64,000 nt of DNA from contig NZ_VTHB01000004.1 of NCBI RefSeq assembly GCF_009729205.1, positions 1 through 64,000 on the forward strand, written 5' to 3'. The DNA is from Mycobacteroides sp. CBMA 271 (lineage in GTDB: Bacteria > Actinomycetota > Actinomycetes > Mycobacteriales > Mycobacteriaceae). The notes beneath the pieces were generated by a model. That model was given only the letters and a program-made list of their open reading frames with translations. It was not told the DNA's origin and did no database searches. Position numbers and translations under genes: made by a program. Below, piece after piece: positions 63,938 through 64,000 of this stretch. Position 1 is the stretch's first letter. Each line of letters begins with the position of its first letter.

Positions 63938-64000
63938 TCAGGCACCCTTCAAGGACAGCTCGATCCTGCCCGCCATGGGGGCGGCGTTTCCGGCTCCTGA
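63938..64000 (-). CDS. probable 3' end of a gene cut by the window edge
   Basis: The minus strand is open for 21 codons up to a TGA at 63938, reading SGAGNAAPMAGRIELSLKGA at its C-terminus. Convergent placement two bases from the previous stop fits the tight gene packing here. Too little is visible to name it. Confidence 0.4.
   Translation of the reverse strand, partial: SGAGNAAPMAGRIELSLKGA

Overview
The window is a contiguous stretch of a high-G+C actinobacterial chromosome. GTG starts are frequent, and stop/start overlaps of 4 bp (ATGA or GTGA) are common. The gene content and order closely follow the Mycobacterium tuberculosis segment Rv2478c to Rv2439c, read backwards: ssb-like, ettA, gdh, thioesterase, aglA/glbO, HNH nuclease, pepN, a DsbA-like mycothiol reductase, rpiB, nei2, tig, clpP1, clpP2, clpX, korA, korB, rpf, mobA, valS, folC, ndk, rne, rplU, rpmA, obg, proB. 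The family Mycobacteriaceae is therefore well supported. The extra genes and tight spacing look like a rapidly growing species of the Mycobacteroides abscessus-chelonae type, but that assignment is inference.

Layout. 0.1-4 kb: tRNA-Arg, a copper/cytochrome-oxidase-assembly membrane protein and a lone allophanate hydrolase. 4-12.4 kb: SSB-like protein, the ribosome-binding ATPase EttA, a giant NAD-dependent glutamate dehydrogenase, a hotdog thioesterase and a small unknown protein. 12.4-23.3 kb: alpha-glucosidase, truncated haemoglobin, HNH nuclease, a DUF559-type nuclease gene bracketed by two related long hairpins, aminopeptidase N, mycothiol-dependent DsbA-like reductase, M48 protease, RpiB, Nei2 and a TetR regulator. 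24.16-27.08 kb: a 2.9-kb island at the 3' end of tRNA-Gly. 27-31.7 kb: tRNA-Gly, tRNA-Pro and the proteostasis block tig-clpP1-clpP2-clpX. 31.7-39.6 kb: accessory and redox genes (secreted unknown, mycothiol-dependent isomerase-like enzyme, GNAT, flavin reductase with a divergent FabR-like regulator, permuted NlpC/P60-like enzyme, FdhD and an FdhF/YdeP-type molybdoenzyme). 39.9-42.9 kb: korAB, ferredoxin-dependent 2-oxoglutarate oxidation. 43.7-49 kb: a short Rpf with a long leader, mobA, a YibE/F membrane protein, VOC protein, FAD monooxygenase, DUF937 protein and a frameshifted membrane gene. 49-60.6 kb: valS, folC, DUF4233, ndk, rne, rplU, rpmA, obg, proB. 60.7-63.9 kb: five tandem, related, small exported proteins.

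The strongest candidate for an undescribed system is the island at 24158-27075. A 16-bp exact direct repeat, one copy of which contains the 3' end of tRNA-Gly including its encoded CCA, brackets three genes of visibly lower G+C and no integrase. Two of the three carry an RNxxxH motif typical of HEPN ribonucleases: a two-gene operon (winged-helix-like protein plus HEPN-like protein) faces a convergent Swt1-like HEPN protein with a beta-rich C-terminus. This fits a small mobile defence or toxin module. The other notable points are the hairpin-bracketed DUF559 nuclease, the five-gene family of exported proteins with a conserved cysteine pair, a short interspersed repeat present three times between genes, and the 0.8-kb leader of the rpf gene.
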